Source: Zygnema cylindricum (lineage: Eukaryota; Streptophyta; Zygnematophyceae; Zygnematales; Zygnemataceae). Taken from it: DNA of 64,000 bases. The translations under genes were made by a program, and so were the position numbers. This document shows, piece by piece, positions 42,221-54,290 of the stretch. Location: positions 62,001-126,000 of the forward strand of contig JBBHKE010001905.1 in assembly GCA_037447655.1 (NCBI GenBank), in the 5' to 3' direction. Under the pieces are notes generated by a model. It made no database searches. It was given only the letters and a program-made list of their open reading frames with translations, and was not told the DNA's origin. Position 1 is the first letter of the stretch, and each line of letters opens with the position of its first letter.

Positions 42221-43783
42221 ATGACTTGTCCAGAAAGAAACTGGTGGAAGATAGCCATCAATGAGGAGATGGCCTCTATTATGGCAGCCGATACTTGGGA
42301 GCTGGTGGATTGTCCACCTAACCGAAAACCAATCGGTTGTAAGTGGGTTTTCAAATTAAAACTGAACCCAGATAACACAATCGAGCTCTACAAGGCCCGA
42401 TTAGTGGCAAAGGGATTTACACAAAAAGAGGGAATTGACTACGAGGAAACCTTTGCCCCGGTCGTCAGATTTCCCTCCGTCCGCATACTTCTCAGCCTGG
42501 CAGCAGCGGAAGACATGGAAGTGCACCAGATGGACATCAAGACAGCCTTTTCGCATGGAGAATTGGAAGAGGAGATATTCATGCGACAACCCGAAGGGTT
42601 TGTGGAGGAAGGAGAGGAGAGTAAGGTATGCCGGCTGATTAAATCTCTTTATGGTTTGAAACAGGCACCTCGACAATGGAATAAGAAGCTTGATGAGTTT
42701 CTTACCGGTCTGGGATATATTCAGATCAGCTCAGATCACTCAATCTATGTTTTTGAAGATGAGGAAGGTTTGATATTTATTGCAATTTATGTTGATGATT
42801 TGCTTGTATTAAGTAAATCAATGGAAAAAATTAACAAACTGAAAACTGATCTTAAGGGGAGATTTGAAATGAAGGATATGGGAGAAGCAAGATATATTTT
42901 GGGAATTCAAGTAGAGAGAGACCGGAAAAGGAAAATTATAAAATTGACTCAAAAGGAAGCAATAGGGAACATGCTTGAAAAATTTCAAATGGATAAAGCT
43001 AATAGTTGTACAACTCCAATGGAGTTGAAGAAGGGAAGTGAGGGGAGTGAGGAAGAAGGAGTCATAGTCTTAGACGAGGAATTATCTCCTGATGAACAGA
43101 AGTTCATGCAGACTATTCCTTACAGGCAAGTAGTGGGAAGTCTAATCTATTTTATGAATTGTACCCGGCCGGATTTAGCTGCAGCTGTAGGAGTGCTGAG
43201 TAGAAGTCTAAATGCTCCCACAAAAAGGGATTGGGAGGCAGCTAAGAGAGTCCTTAGATATTTGGTAGGAACTAGAGATCTATGGTTGCATTTGGGTGGG
43301 GAGAATACTGACATCACTACTTGGAGTGATGCCAGTTATGGTGATGCTCCGATGAGGAGATGTACTTCTGGATATGTATTATATGTGGGTGATGGGGCTT
43401 GCTGTTGGAGTAGCAAACAGCAAAAGGTTATTGCTCAGTCCACCATGGAGGCTGAGTATATGGCCTCTTGCTCTGCTGTAAAAGAATTGATGTGGGTCAA
43501 GTCTTTGCTTGGTGAGCTTGGTCACCTTAAGAGTGGTGTGCAGAAAATATTTTGTGATAATCAGGCAGCAATCGCTATTTCTGCCAATCCTAAACACCAT
43601 TTTAAAGCCAAACACATGGACATCAGACTCAGCTTTGTTAGAGAGAAAGTAGAAAACAAAATAATCAGTTTAGAGTACAGACCAGATAGTGAGATGGTAG
43701 CAGATATGATGACCAAACCTGTGCCTTCCCCTAAGCTAATTTTTTGCAGGGAGAAGTGTGGTCTGAAATTAAAGATTGACTAG
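42221..43783 (+). CDS. copia reverse transcriptase and RNase H (open over 520 codons)
   Basis: A long open frame with all RT landmarks: IGCKWVFKLKLNPDNTIELY, KARLVAKGFTQKEGIDYEET, HQMDIKTAFSHGELEEEIF, YGLKQAPRQWNKKLDEFL and the catalytic IYVDDLLVLSKS near 42785-42820. RNase H follows with TWSDASYGDAP, STMEAEYMASCSA and CDNQAAI, and ends ADMMTKP 15 bp before the 3' LTR. The first codon is simply the first Met after upstream stops (42150-42165); in the parent element this was part of one polyprotein. It copies element RNA into DNA and degrades the RNA template. Confidence 0.97.
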   Translation: MTCPERNWWKIAINEEMASIMAADTWELVDCPPNRKPIGCKWVFKLKLNPDNTIELYKARLVAKGFTQKEGIDYEETFAPVVRFPSVRILLSLAAAEDMEVHQMDIKTAFSHGELEEEIFMRQPEGFVEEGEESKVCRLIKSLYGLKQAPRQWNKKLDEFLTGLGYIQISSDHSIYVFEDEEGLIFIAIYVDDLLVLSKSMEKINKLKTDLKGRFEMKDMGEARYILGIQVERDRKRKIIKLTQKEAIGNMLEKFQMDKANSCTTPMELKKGSEGSEEEGVIVLDEELSPDEQKFMQTIPYRQVVGSLIYFMNCTRPDLAAAVGVLSRSLNAPTKRDWEAAKRVLRYLVGTRDLWLHLGGENTDITTWSDASYGDAPMRRCTSGYVLYVGDGACCWSSKQQKVIAQSTMEAEYMASCSAVKELMWVKSLLGELGHLKSGVQKIFCDNQAAIAISANPKHHFKAKHMDIRLSFVREKVENKIISLEYRPDSEMVADMMTKPVPSPKLIFCREKCGLKLKID

Positions 43784-43786
43784 AAA

Positions 43787-43797
43787 ATAAGGGGAGT
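43787..43797 (+). promoter_or_regulatory. copia polypurine tract
   Basis: AATAAGGGGAG directly before the 3' LTR primes plus-strand DNA synthesis in such elements. Confidence 0.9.
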
Positions 43798-44837
43798 GTA
43801 GAAACTAATGGATTTATTAGTATTTTCTAGGTCAAAATAGAAATAGAAAGAAGCCGAGGCAGTCTACCTCTAACTTCTCTCTCCAACTCTCAAACTTGTC
43901 GCAGTCACTGAGACATTGGAGAGGAAGCTAGAGCCATGGCTACCTTGGCTATCCTGAAGTTTACGGGAATTGAATACTAGGGTTTATTTATTTAATTAAA
44001 AGTTAAGCGCCGGCGACGGGATTTGATCCCTGTACCTACCGGCCGGCAGATAGGAAATAGCCGGTAGCCTTAGCCGTTAAGTCTAGCTATAGTGATACAT
44101 ACTATATAGTTTGATAATGATTTAAAGATGTATACGTACGATAAATTCATTTAACTGTTACGGATTACAGGATACATAGATCCGGTACGGATGACGGTAC
44201 GGATTACGAATCAATACCGCGCATTTGTTTCGGAAGTGAAATAAATACCGCGCATGTATTTATTACGGCTAAGATTAAATCTGAATTTAATCGGACGGCC
44301 GGAATTAGCGCCGAGATCGCGGAGGGAGATTTCGGCGGTTTGTGGCCATCGCCACATCGGATGACACGTGGCGAAATTCCGTTGGATTGTAGAATCTCCG
44401 GAGATTATGGCACCGAATCCGGATTTGACATGTGTCGACATTTAGGCCATTTCGTACAATGTTCGTACTGAAAGTACACCGGCGGCTGTACTTTTGCGTA
44501 CAGAACTCAATTTTGATTGGTTCCGTACATCAGTAGATAGAGTCTGTGAGAGAGATAGGACTTAGAAAAATTAGAAGATAGGACCCTCTCTCCCAGAGAG
44601 CTTCTGTACAAAAGGTCAACTTTGACCCTCCATAACTTACTGCTCAGGGGAGCAAATTCAGAGATTCTTTTTGCTACTGACTCAGGGGAGTCTTGCCTTC
44701 ACAGGGGTGCAAGTTGTCAGGGTTTTTGTCTGCCAGGGTGGCAGTTATTTTTGCTTAAACACAAAGGGGTCAGGATTATCCAAGAGGCTTCTTGGAAGCT
44801 GTCCACTCTGAGGACTTATGGAGCTTTCAGAGTTACA
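43798..44837 (+). repeat. copia 3' LTR (1040 bp)
   Basis: Same length and ends as the 5' LTR at 38383, with about two dozen scattered differences (for example a one-base insertion near 44533). Followed by the ACTGG duplication. Confidence 0.96.
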
Positions 44838-44842
44838 ACTGG

Positions 44843-44949
44843 AGACCCGATGTGAACAGCTCCAACATCAACTCGACGTCCTTCGCCAGGAGTTCGAGGA
44901 GTATCGTGAGGAAACATACGACATACTTCGGCAACTGCAGTTTCCCTGA
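44843..44949 (+). pseudogene. Third ORF of the chromovirus, C-terminal coiled coil
   Basis: Across the copia insertion the frame runs from AAADRHIALL into ETRCEQLQHQLDVLRQEFEE and YREETYDILRQLQFP, then TGA at 44947. The heptad pattern of Leu/Ile/Val predicts a coiled coil, probably for self-association. It ends 45 bp before the 3' LTR. Confidence 0.65.
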
Positions 44950-44994
44950 CTCCATCAAAGTTCAGCGGGACGCTGAATCCTTAGTGGGAGGCAC

Positions 44995-45504
44995 TGTAAC
45001 AAGGTTACAGAATTGGGTACTTAGTAGTTAGGGCTAGGCTGCTATAGTTGTGATTTCAGAGCAGCGCAGTTGCGATGCCAGAGTAGCGCAACTGCGATTC
45101 CAGACCAGCGCAGCATAGCAACTTAGCGGCGTAGCAACTAGTAGCGCAGCGGCGTAACAGCGCAGCATAGCAACGCTGCAATTGTGTAGATTGAACTGTA
45201 TAGTTCTAGAAGGAAGTTTGGATAGATCTTGGATTGGCCGCGAAGGTCCACGTGTACAGCTGTATAGTACTAAGTTGACCAGCAGTTAGCTAGTTTAAAT
45301 AGACAGGTAGACCTAGTGAATAAGGGACCGGAAGTAGACCTGAAATAGACTTACGCAGCTAGCGCAATCTTGTACTCTCTTTCAATTAATAAAGCTCAAC
45401 CCTGTCTGCGAGTTCTGTGTGCTCCTGCTGTTGCTACGGGGAGATCCTTGGTGTTTTCCGCTATGCATTGTGACGTATTGTGGGGTGTTGTTACCTCTTT
45501 TACA
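44995..45504 (+). repeat. Gypsy 3' LTR
   Basis: 510 bp, TGTAACAAGG to TTTTACA, closely matching 32496-33014 (it lacks a short stretch of the AGCATAACAGC region). Followed by CAATC. Confidence 0.93.
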
Positions 45505-45509
45505 CAATC

Positions 45510-47420
45510 CCTTGATTGACGACACCCCTCTCACACCGCCTAGGAGTCTTCAGTAACCTTAACGTGTTGCGTTGACACTATCTCGGTTACCCTCGGCCTT
45601 GGCTTTACTCCCCCATTCTTTCTCATCTCCGCGAAGTTGTCGAAGGAGTTTTTTGCTTCCCTCTCGGGCTTCTTGATGACGACGTCACAAATCAAGCGGC
45701 CTGACACGTTTTCCTCCTCTTATTTCTGTGGGTTTAAGTCTTACCTTCATGAGGGGGGTGCTAGTCGGGCGCATAAAACATGTTCTCGATGCCAACAATT
45801 ATTGCGTGGGGATTAGGAATCTCTTTAGTAAGAGAATACGGACAGGGTCATTTCCCTTTTGGTGACTCCTCCTCGTCATCAAACTCCTCTTCCTACCTCT
45901 ACTGCCCGCATTCGTCATGTTGTACACCTTGGCATATGTGGTGACTTTTCCCGGGCTGCTCGGGCGATGCGCCCTTTCCCACCATCGCCAACTACAAAGT
46001 CAACTGTTGAGTCCTTTTGAGCCCTTCATCACGCTCCACCGGTTGAACTTACATCTTTCATTAAATCAAATGATCCCCTTTACCCGTTTTAGCTAGACCA
46101 CGATACTTTCGCAAAAGCTATGGTCTGATCCCCTCATCTCTTGGCGGAGGGACCCTCTAGAATGGTATATGAGCTTTTGCGTGGTATTTTTCTCCAAATA
46201 GTCCATTGTAAGGTTTTGATTTGTTGGTTAAAGTGACTTCCTATTTGGCTCGAGGAAATGTCCCACCCTCTATAGTACCCCTTTTGACAGCAGCATTTAT
46301 TGTTGTAGTCTCCAAATTTGCCGGTGGTGTTTGACCTATCGTTGTGGGGGAGGTCCTATATTGCTTTGTGTCTCAATCAATGTATAATCAAATTAAAAGG
46401 CCTTTCCACGATTATTTTCCCCCACATTAATTTTGTGTCGCAACACATGGAGGTTGTGAAGCACTCGTTCATGGTTTACGGGCGACAATGGACTTGCACC
46501 AAGAGTGGATCGTTCTCCAAGTTGACATTGTGAATGCTTTCAACATTGTTGATCGTAAATCTAACTTCTGCGAGCTCCGATATGCCACCCTCCCATCAAC
46601 CAGCTTTTTCCTTTTGTTCGCACTTTCTACTCGACCTATAGCTCTCTCTTTTAATTCCTTAGTAGCTCTTTAGGAGATATTGCCACATTGGAATATGTAA
46701 ATGGCACTCTTCAAGGTGACCCTTTGGGGCCTTTTTTGTTTGCTCTTGCCCAAATACAAGCCTTACAAGTATTTTCTACCATTTTTCAAAGTTGTTTATT
46801 CCCTTCGCTGGCCAATGACACACACAACAGTGGTCCGCCAAAACCAAGTTTTTCCTACCTTCCACCATTTTTTCGACCAACTTTTCAAAATAAGTCTATC
46901 TATCAAAATCCCTTAATGTGTCGTCTGGTCACCGAATGGCATGCCACCGGATTTCCCTCTCCCATCAAGATTTCGTGTTTGTACACCTCAAAAAGGTTTA
47001 AGGGTGTTAGGTTCCCCGATTGGCGCCCCTGATTTTGTTTATACGTTTCTCAACGATGCCTTTTTGGAAAATCTTTCCCACTGTGAGGACATTCCCAAAA
47101 TGTCGGACTCCGAAGTGGCGTTTGTTATTCTAACGGGTTGTTTTCCACAAAAACCTTTGTACTTCGCGCGCATTGTACCCTGTCAATCTTCTTTTATTTT
47201 TTCGCTTTCAGACTTTGATAATTGTCTATTTGCAATTTTGACGGTCATGGAATATTTGATGAGCCACAAAGGCTCTTTGTGCTGAAGGTCATGGGCATTT
47301 TGACTTGACTGTGATCAACTCGTACTCGGCGTCACACTCGCACCAGTTGGTATATTCGTCCCCGCAGCAGGTGCGAGAGGAGCACTTGGGCCTGCAAATA
47401 CTGAGCCACCAATAGATATG
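45510..47420 (+). mobile_element. LINE, piece 3 (reverse transcriptase)
   Basis: Continues the zinc-finger piece at 32490. Landmarks with frame changes: GDFSRAARAM (about 45945), EGPSRMVYELLRG (46140), KHSFMVYGRQW, LQVDIVNAFNIVDR (RT motif A, about 46515-46555), YVNGTLQGDPLGPFLFALAQ (motif B, about 46690-46755) and SLANDTHNSGP (motif C, normally ADD, about 46805). RVLGSPIGAPDF (47002) and FARIVPCQSSF follow. The order and the N-terminal zinc finger fit an R2/NeSL-type LINE. Catalytic Asp to Asn in motif C and many stops show it is dead. Confidence 0.8.
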
Positions 47421-47429
47421 ACAGCAGAA

Positions 47430-48780
47430 GAAAACCCAAAGAAAAAATGCCTAGTAGACTAGATCTATAGTGTAAGATAGGTAACTCCAAATGAGAGAGG
47501 TCTTTCAACCAGACAAACATATATCACAAAAAAATCAAAGATAATAGAACACAACACAACTTAAATTGCACTTAGTGCTCTCATTTCCTTAACTCTGTGT
47601 ATAATGTACATTCAGTATCAAACCGATCATTTCTAAATGAACTATATACTCTAAATATCTAGAACACATCTAAAATGTATGTACAAGTTGTACTGAATTC
47701 AACTAACAAAAATCTAAGCGCTTGGACCAATTTTGTCTGTTACAATACCTATACCTTAAATATTTGAGAGTAAAGTTTCACGTCTAGATTCATAAGCGGC
47801 CGTATGCATTAATTTCCTTAGAACATAAAACTTTGTACACTATAATAAAACAAACCGCGTAAAAATATGAATTGAAATTAAATGAAAAAAATACGCGTCG
47901 TCACGCTCGACAAAATGGAGCTATACTATATACAAATCAACATTCTTTCATTGACACCGAATTTTCTTTTTGTTTTATTATACTGTACAAAGATTATTTT
48001 GTTTCGTACGTTATAATATTTTCTTACAAGACTTAAAGTTCTTCATTTGAGGTATCATTTCAAGTTGCGTCTAAGTTCAATGTAACGCTTAGACAACTAA
48101 ATTTCAATTTTGCGGCTAAGTTAATATACAATGTGCTCTCACCGTGGAGGTCACGTAACGACAAAAAGTGACTGTGTGCAACACTTTTATTTACATGTGG
48201 TTGCCGCAGTTTTTTTATTGTAAATGTTCCCCAGCTGTGTGAATTTATAATTTTATTATGACGGTCAACGTTCGCAAGCGTGACAAAAGTCTATGTGGTT
48301 GAAACAATATTTTGAAAGTAAAAGTTGTTGACCATCAAATTTAAACTTAACGGTACTTTACGTGTACCAATGTGCACTTCAAATGTACGATTTCTAACAA
48401 AATGACGTAAGTGACTGTGCGCTACCAAAATAATCACTACCTTCATCAATTCCTTTTATATAGCGTGGCATGCCACGTATAACAATCAGTTCCGTTAATA
48501 TTTATCTGAAAATTATAACGAACAGCGCAGCACATAAACGTAGACAAATCTAAAATATTACTTTATAGTTTTAAAACTATACTATTGAAAAAAAATAAAA
48601 TAATACATTGAAAATTTTTAAATCATTCTTTTTTCAAAAAAAAGACAAACAGACGTACACATTTGTCATACTGCCGCCATTTACACCCACCATGTTTTTG
48701 AACCTACTATAACCAAGCAGCACTTATTTGAGGAAAAACTAGTTTACAAATATCGGGGAGAGTCATTCCAAAAGACTTTG
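47430..48780. other. AT-rich stretch, no gene seen
   Basis: No coding motif, RNA or clear repeat recognised. Words such as GTGACTGTGTGC and ACGTAACG recur in small numbers here and at 6900-7150 but not as an alignable repeat. Confidence 0.45.
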
Positions 48781-48799
48781 AAACAACTCTGTTCTATTT

Positions 48800-50330
48800 G
48801 ATGGTTAATTATCTTAAACGAGGAGCACTAGTACATTACAAGGAGAGGCAGCCCCTTCTGATGACTCTAAGCATAAACATCTCAGATCCAATTCTAGATG
48901 GCGTTGTAATCCAGGCTTAGGTCAATTTGGCCGCAGCAGTAGTTGCTCCTATAATAGTTGTTTTGACAACTGATGTGAAATTGCAAGCACAAAGACTAGC
49001 CTACGTGAACCATCTCCAGGCAATTCAAGCAGCTCAAGCCGCCACGCAAATGGTTGCCAACCCCACTCCCTGTACGACGTTGTTAAACGTCTAGAGGTTA
49101 CTCTATACAAAGAGGAAAAAATCTGCAATCAAAGAATTTACAGAGTTTAGGTGTTTGAAAAATGAAACGCCGTAGACTTTATTCAACAAACTCTATAGCT
49201 ATTGCCAAAAAAACCAAAATCTCAGCTATTGATTTGCTAGCAATGGCAACCAAATGGTTTATACCGGTCTGCAACTCGTTTGGCCCCAAAGGGCAGACTG
49301 CTCTCGAGAATTGGATTGCCGACCAAGCCATACAAGACATCAATCCCTCTGCAAAAGACATCACTTTAATGGCAATAAAGTTGTATGATCATTTTTTCCT
49401 CAGTGAAGCCCGAGAAAAAGCAGTTGGAGGAAAGGCTCGCGCTAATTTCGCAAGGTTCGCTGGAGAGAGCTCTTTGCACCAATAGGAACAGGCTAAAGTG
49501 TAGGCTTTGCGTAAGCGTAAGGGAAAGTAGGAGGCAGAAAAGGAGGCCGAGCCTGCCATGGGGGCATATGAGAGGGTCTTTCTCAACAATTAACTCAACT
49601 GTCAACAATGAAGTCATGGATGGAAACACTGTACTCGGAAACTGAAACCTAAACTGATGGCAAAGAAGAATAAATGGGAAAAGGAGAGAACAAAAAGAGC
49701 TCGGAAGCAACAAGAACGTAGACAAGAAAGAGGGGGGGAGGACAGAACACTCGTTACAAAGGACACCTACAAACCAATTCTTTGTTCAGAAACTTCAATA
49801 GTGTTTCAAGCTCAGCTCAAACAGATAAAGCTCCCTAAATTTGATGATGCTCAGATCTCAAATGAATTGAGAAATAAATACACTACCGAAGGCTTGAAAT
49901 GTAAAGCATTCGGTTTCATGGGGCACAATGAAGTGTAGTGATTCCGTAAGTATGGAGTCCCCAAAGAAATGCTTCAGTTTGCCTTGTTCACAAGTGAAGG
50001 ACAAGCAGCCGTGAATCCTATTCCTCTTCAGCTCCCTTACCCATAGGGACGTCAAACCAGGGAAGAACCCGAGAGGCCACCACTAGGTCAGACCATGCTG
50101 ACACTGGAGACAATAATTCAGCGACAGTGTCAACAAATGGCTCAAATGGATGTCGAATTAGCAACTTTGAGGTAAAGATTATACTCCCAAACCCCTGCTT
50201 TGATGGCAACTCATAAACTCTAGAGAAAGAAACACGAGTTACTTCACGAGCTAGCGGAGCTTGAACATGAAACCACAACAGGTGGTGATGACGATGATGT
50301 CATGGGGTGAGATATCGAGCCTCCAAAGGC
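48800..50330 (+). pseudogene. Older Ty3/gypsy element: gag-like region
   Basis: Plus-strand pieces with coding composition: ATG at 49162 (MKRRRLYSTNSIAIAKKTKI, FSPSAKDITLMAIKLYDHFF-like region), a Lys/Arg/Glu-rich stretch at 49657-49740, IKLPKFDDAQISNELRNKY, MGHNEV and QMAQMDVELATLR, ending near a GGDDDDVMG stretch at 50300. It precedes clear gypsy RT in the same orientation. No zinc knuckle is visible. Gag identity is inferred from position. Confidence 0.45.
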
Positions 50331-52830
50331 CCACCATGCACGAACTTGCACCTCAAGGGCTTAGAATGTAGGAATTGGGGACAACCGTCGTCAGTTACGT
50401 ACGACCAACTCGGAGCAAATGAAGGAAAATCAGAAAATGAGTCTAAAAGACCATAACCGAAAAGTTACTGGACCCTAATTTTTTTACTCCCCGGGCGGTG
50501 ATGCTTAACAGCGAAGTAGGCCTCGAAATAAAGCCAACCCAACCGCCTCCGCCTCCATAAAAGAGAGTGCCCCGAGGTTTTGAAAATTTGCCTCCGCCTC
50601 CATAAAAGAGAGTGCCCCGAGGTTTTGAAAATTATCAGACAGGTAAACAGAAACAGTTGGAAAAAGAGGCCATAGCAAGTGGTTTGAGAAATACATAGCT
50701 GAACAACCTGATGACAAACCGCCTAAAATTTCCTCGATGGATGATTCGGGTGAGGAGAACAAAGAGACAGGGGAAGACACCAGGTAAACTCAACCTCCGT
50801 CCTCCAAACCAACCGTAATGTTGTTACGGCACTTGATTCCTTACCCAATTCAGCATGTAAAAACACTCGCCTCCTCCGAGTATCTGCTAGAAGATATGTT
50901 GATTCAAGCCTTAGGGAAAGCAATTCATATGAAAAATGAAAATGTAGCTCTAGCAAAGTCGGCAAGCACAGCCTTCTTGTTCTCGTAACCCAAAACCTCT
51001 ATATTGGATAAGGATTACAAAAAGTTATTTGTGGCACTCATCCTCAACCGGACAGGAAACTTCAAGCTAAATGGATATTAAGGATACAACGACGCCGTAG
51101 TCAATCACGGAGCACTCCCCAAACTGACCACCACATTGGCTATACAACAGATGCCGAAAGAACTCAGGCCGGAAATCACCCCCAGTAACATCTACCTGAG
51201 TACGGTCAGCAGTGGCAACTATCCGGTGCACATGATCATGATGGCAATGACCATTGAATTTTCCGATGACTCGGGTCAACAAGTCCTAATCCAGTTTACC
51301 TTCTTAGTGGTGGTTGGTAAGCAATTTGAAATTCTGTTGCGCATGGCCACTTGGACACGGCTAAATATGAAGTTAAGTGTGTGGAAAGAACAATTTAGTG
51401 TTAATGATCATGAAAATCTTGAAGGAACAAAGGTTTAAGTACCCTTAGACTTATGGAATAGGGGAAACACAAATGTTACAGTTTTTGGATGTTACCTAGC
51501 ATACACAACCAGTGCTTCATAACTATTTGCGAGTGCCGCATATATCTCAAAAAACATCTAGCAATTCCCAATTTCCAAGCGTTGGGAAGAAGGATACCAT
51601 GAGAGATTATTGCAGATTGCCCAACTTCGACAGGAAGTGGCTCAAACATTTTCAGCTATTGTAACAAGAGAACATAATACAACACTTCGGCTCGATTCTT
51701 TCTAGGATCTATCCAACAAAATTAAATTGAACTGACTATTAGTGTCATTAACGATTCCAAAGACAAGAATCCGAATCTTATCTCTCTTTTCCCACGTCAA
51801 TTTTGATTTAGAAGCGGTTTTGAAGGTAGGATACCAGGTGGAAACCTATGCAGCCGTGAAAATCTCACCAATTCCCGAGCTGTCAGCAAACATCACTTGC
51901 AACAGCTTCATCGACTCAATCCGATGAGGAAAGGAGGGGGAGGAGATATCTTTTCGCCCCTTTCGCACTCATCCATATTTTTGCATCCATGTTCATGGGA
52001 GAAAGGCGGACATTCGTGGGAATGGGCATTATCATGGGAAGCAATCGCATTCTAAAAGGTTGTTAGCAGGACTCCTATGTTGATATTCTAAGCATGTGCC
52101 ATCCTCTCATATTTCTCCGGCACGCGCGACAACTCTTATAGAATCAGCTCCCAGATCCGCAAAACACTATGCAACAGATACTCGGATCAAGCCGAATGGC
52201 CACACCAATGACCAAACCTGATCGTTCTCCATTTTTCAGAATCAACAAACCAGGATTCCCACGGAGAGCACTATCCACACTGGTCTACTTCCCACACAGC
52301 CAGGCTTATCGGAAAGGCGCAGCGGGAATGATATTCAATCGGTCCATAGTAACATGAACAACACCAACGATCGAAGAACGAGAACAAGCCATGGGATTCA
52401 TCCCTTCCACAACTGCCGCACCATTTATTTTGGCCTATAGCGGTGGAGCTTAATGTGATAAAGCATGGACTTAAATGCTGTCACATGGATGTTAAAACAT
52501 TCTCTTGCATTTTCTAGCCTACTCTCTGCGTGCCAGGTACCTTCAAGCTCCAAAATTATTAGACATGTAGGCCACATTGCAGCCTGAGGGGGGGAGAGAG
52601 GAAAGAGAAAATTCACAAATCATCCATTGCGGGGGAGCGGAGGCTCGAAAAGTGAAAGTTTAGCAAAAGTTGTAAACAGTAGTGTCCTAACCAGAGGGGA
52701 AGGCATAAAACCACGAATAGGACCAAAATTTGATATCAACAAATGGGGCCAGCCACCAAAAGCATGGGCAGCAGTATAACTAAGAAAAATGGATTAGACC
52801 TTAGGGGAGCAGTTAGACCCCCAGTAGAAG
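50331..52830 (+). pseudogene. Older Ty3/gypsy element: region between gag and RT
   Basis: A protease-like stretch (DAVVNHGALPKLTTTLAIQQ, about 51090-51150, then FLVVVGKQFEILLRMATW) is followed by MIFNRSIVT and TIEEREQAMGFIPSTTAA (about 52330-52420). That last block I associate with the pre-RT region of bryophyte and other streptophyte gypsy polyproteins. A duplicated 57-bp piece occurs at 50545-50640. Stops and frame changes throughout. Confidence 0.45.
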
Positions 52831-52839
52831 GCCTAGCTC

Positions 52840-54290
52840 TCAAAATTACTGGCAAAAAACAAAGATGTGTTCAGTTGGTCATACACAGATGTAGGCATCT
52901 ATAAAGAAACACCTTTAACAATATACTTAATAGACGAGACTGCAACGGTTTGGCAGAAGAAGTATCCTCTCAATTTTAAGGAGAAATAGTTAATTACAGC
53001 CAAAGTCCAAACCTTGGTAGATGCCGGATTGGTGCAAGAGAGTACAGTACTCCATAAGTTCGCTTCCCCTACAATTCTCCCTCCCAAGAAAGATTCATCT
53101 TGGAAAGCAATAGACTTCCGCTTGTGTGGGGACTATCGCATGCTAAACACATTCAGCTTTTGTGATAGATTTATAGTGTCGACTCTGGAAGAGATTTTCG
53201 ACTCTCTTGCCAGGGCCGCAATTTACTCTATCTTTGAAATGAAAACTGGGTTTCACCAAATTGCTATGGAACCTAAACATCAGGAGAGAACAACATTTTG
53301 GGCAGGTTCCAAGTTGTATGAGTGACTCTACATGTCATTCGGATTGAAGAATGCTCTTGCAAAGTTCCAGCAAACAATGTACCAAGCTATCTGAGGATTT
53401 GACAGGGCGAGATGCAACATCGACAATGATATTATTTTTTCAAACACTTTCGAATAACACTTCGAGCACATACAGATTGTCCTCTTGGCCCTCCTAATAG
53501 CGAGTTTGAAATGTCACCCGGGTTAAGGTATTTTTGAAGTATAGAAAATAATTTACTTGGGACATGAAGTTACACCTAGAACTATAAGTTCCCATATGGT
53601 CAAGGTAGCCGCCCTTGACGCTCTCCCTCCACCTCAAAACATCTCGGCCCTCTGTACTTTTCTGGGTTTGGCTAATTACTACCGCAGGTTCATCCCCGAG
53701 TTCAACATTCAAGCTCAACATTTAAATGAGTTACTACGGAAGGACCAAGAGTGGCACTGGGCCAAGGAACAACAAATATCATTCCAGTTCTTGAAGGATG
53801 CCATTAAGCAGCAGTTAGTACTCCGAATGCCCGATCATCAGAAAAACCTTTCCTCCTTTACACCGATTGGAGCAGGTTTAGATAAGGAGCAGTTTAGGCA
53901 AAAATAGATGATGTAAGGGCAAAATATGTGGAGTCTTTTGCCAGCAGGAGTAATATTAGAGTGGAAGGAAATTATAGCAGTTAGAATGGAGAACTTTTCG
54001 CGGCAGTGTAAACCATCCAACATTTCCGACCCTATCAATATAGAGTACGATTCATCCTTATCACTGATCATTAACCCTTTAAATGGATCATGGAAAACAG
54101 TAAATTGACAGGCAAACTCGCAAGATGGGTTTTAATTTTCCAAGAATACGATTTCAGTATTATGCATCGGGCAGGTGAAGTCCATAGGAATGCCGACGAA
54201 ATGAGCCAGAATCTAGACCTCTCTACTCTAGACTCTATCGGTGCTCGTCACGATGAGGACCCCGAGCTTAGTTTGGGGATTATCTGAGCC
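52840..54290 (+). pseudogene. Older Ty3/gypsy element: reverse transcriptase and RNase H
   Basis: RT blocks: LVDAGLVQESTVLHKFASPT, RLCGDYRMLNTFSFCDRF, IYSIFEMKTGFHQIAMEP, FGLKNALAKFQQTMYQAI and a damaged catalytic box NIDNDIIFS (normally YIDDIL). The RT connection FLGLANYYRRFIPEFN is at about 53665-53710. RNase H ends with GKLARWVLIFQEYDFSIMHR and NADEMSQN. Several stops. Confidence 0.9.

Larger units (their letters stand above)
38383..44837 (+). mobile_element. Near-complete Ty1/copia element, 6455 bp
   Basis: Two LTRs of 1040 bp each, starting TGTAGAAAC and ending GAGTTACA, differ at roughly two dozen sites by eye. Flanks are ACTGG on both sides. Inside are an unusual primer-binding site (39423), gag (39427), zinc knuckle, protease, integrase, reverse transcriptase, RNase H and a polypurine tract (43787-43797). 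It lies in the third ORF of the gypsy element. A 25-bp duplication, a few frame changes in integrase and several stops disable it, but it is much the youngest complete element in the window. Confidence 0.97.
32496..45504 (+). mobile_element. Ty3/gypsy chromovirus with extra 3' ORF, split by a copia element
   Basis: LTRs at 32496-33014 and 44995-45504 are nearly identical and start TGTAACA. The internal order is gag, protease, reverse transcriptase, RNase H, integrase and chromodomain remnant, then a long third ORF, then the 3' LTR. The copia element 38383-44837 sits inside the third ORF. Frameshifts in gag and pol, in-frame stops and an integrase deletion show it cannot move on its own. The chromodomain places it among chromoviruses, whose chromodomain guides integration to marked chromatin. 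Confidence 0.93.
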
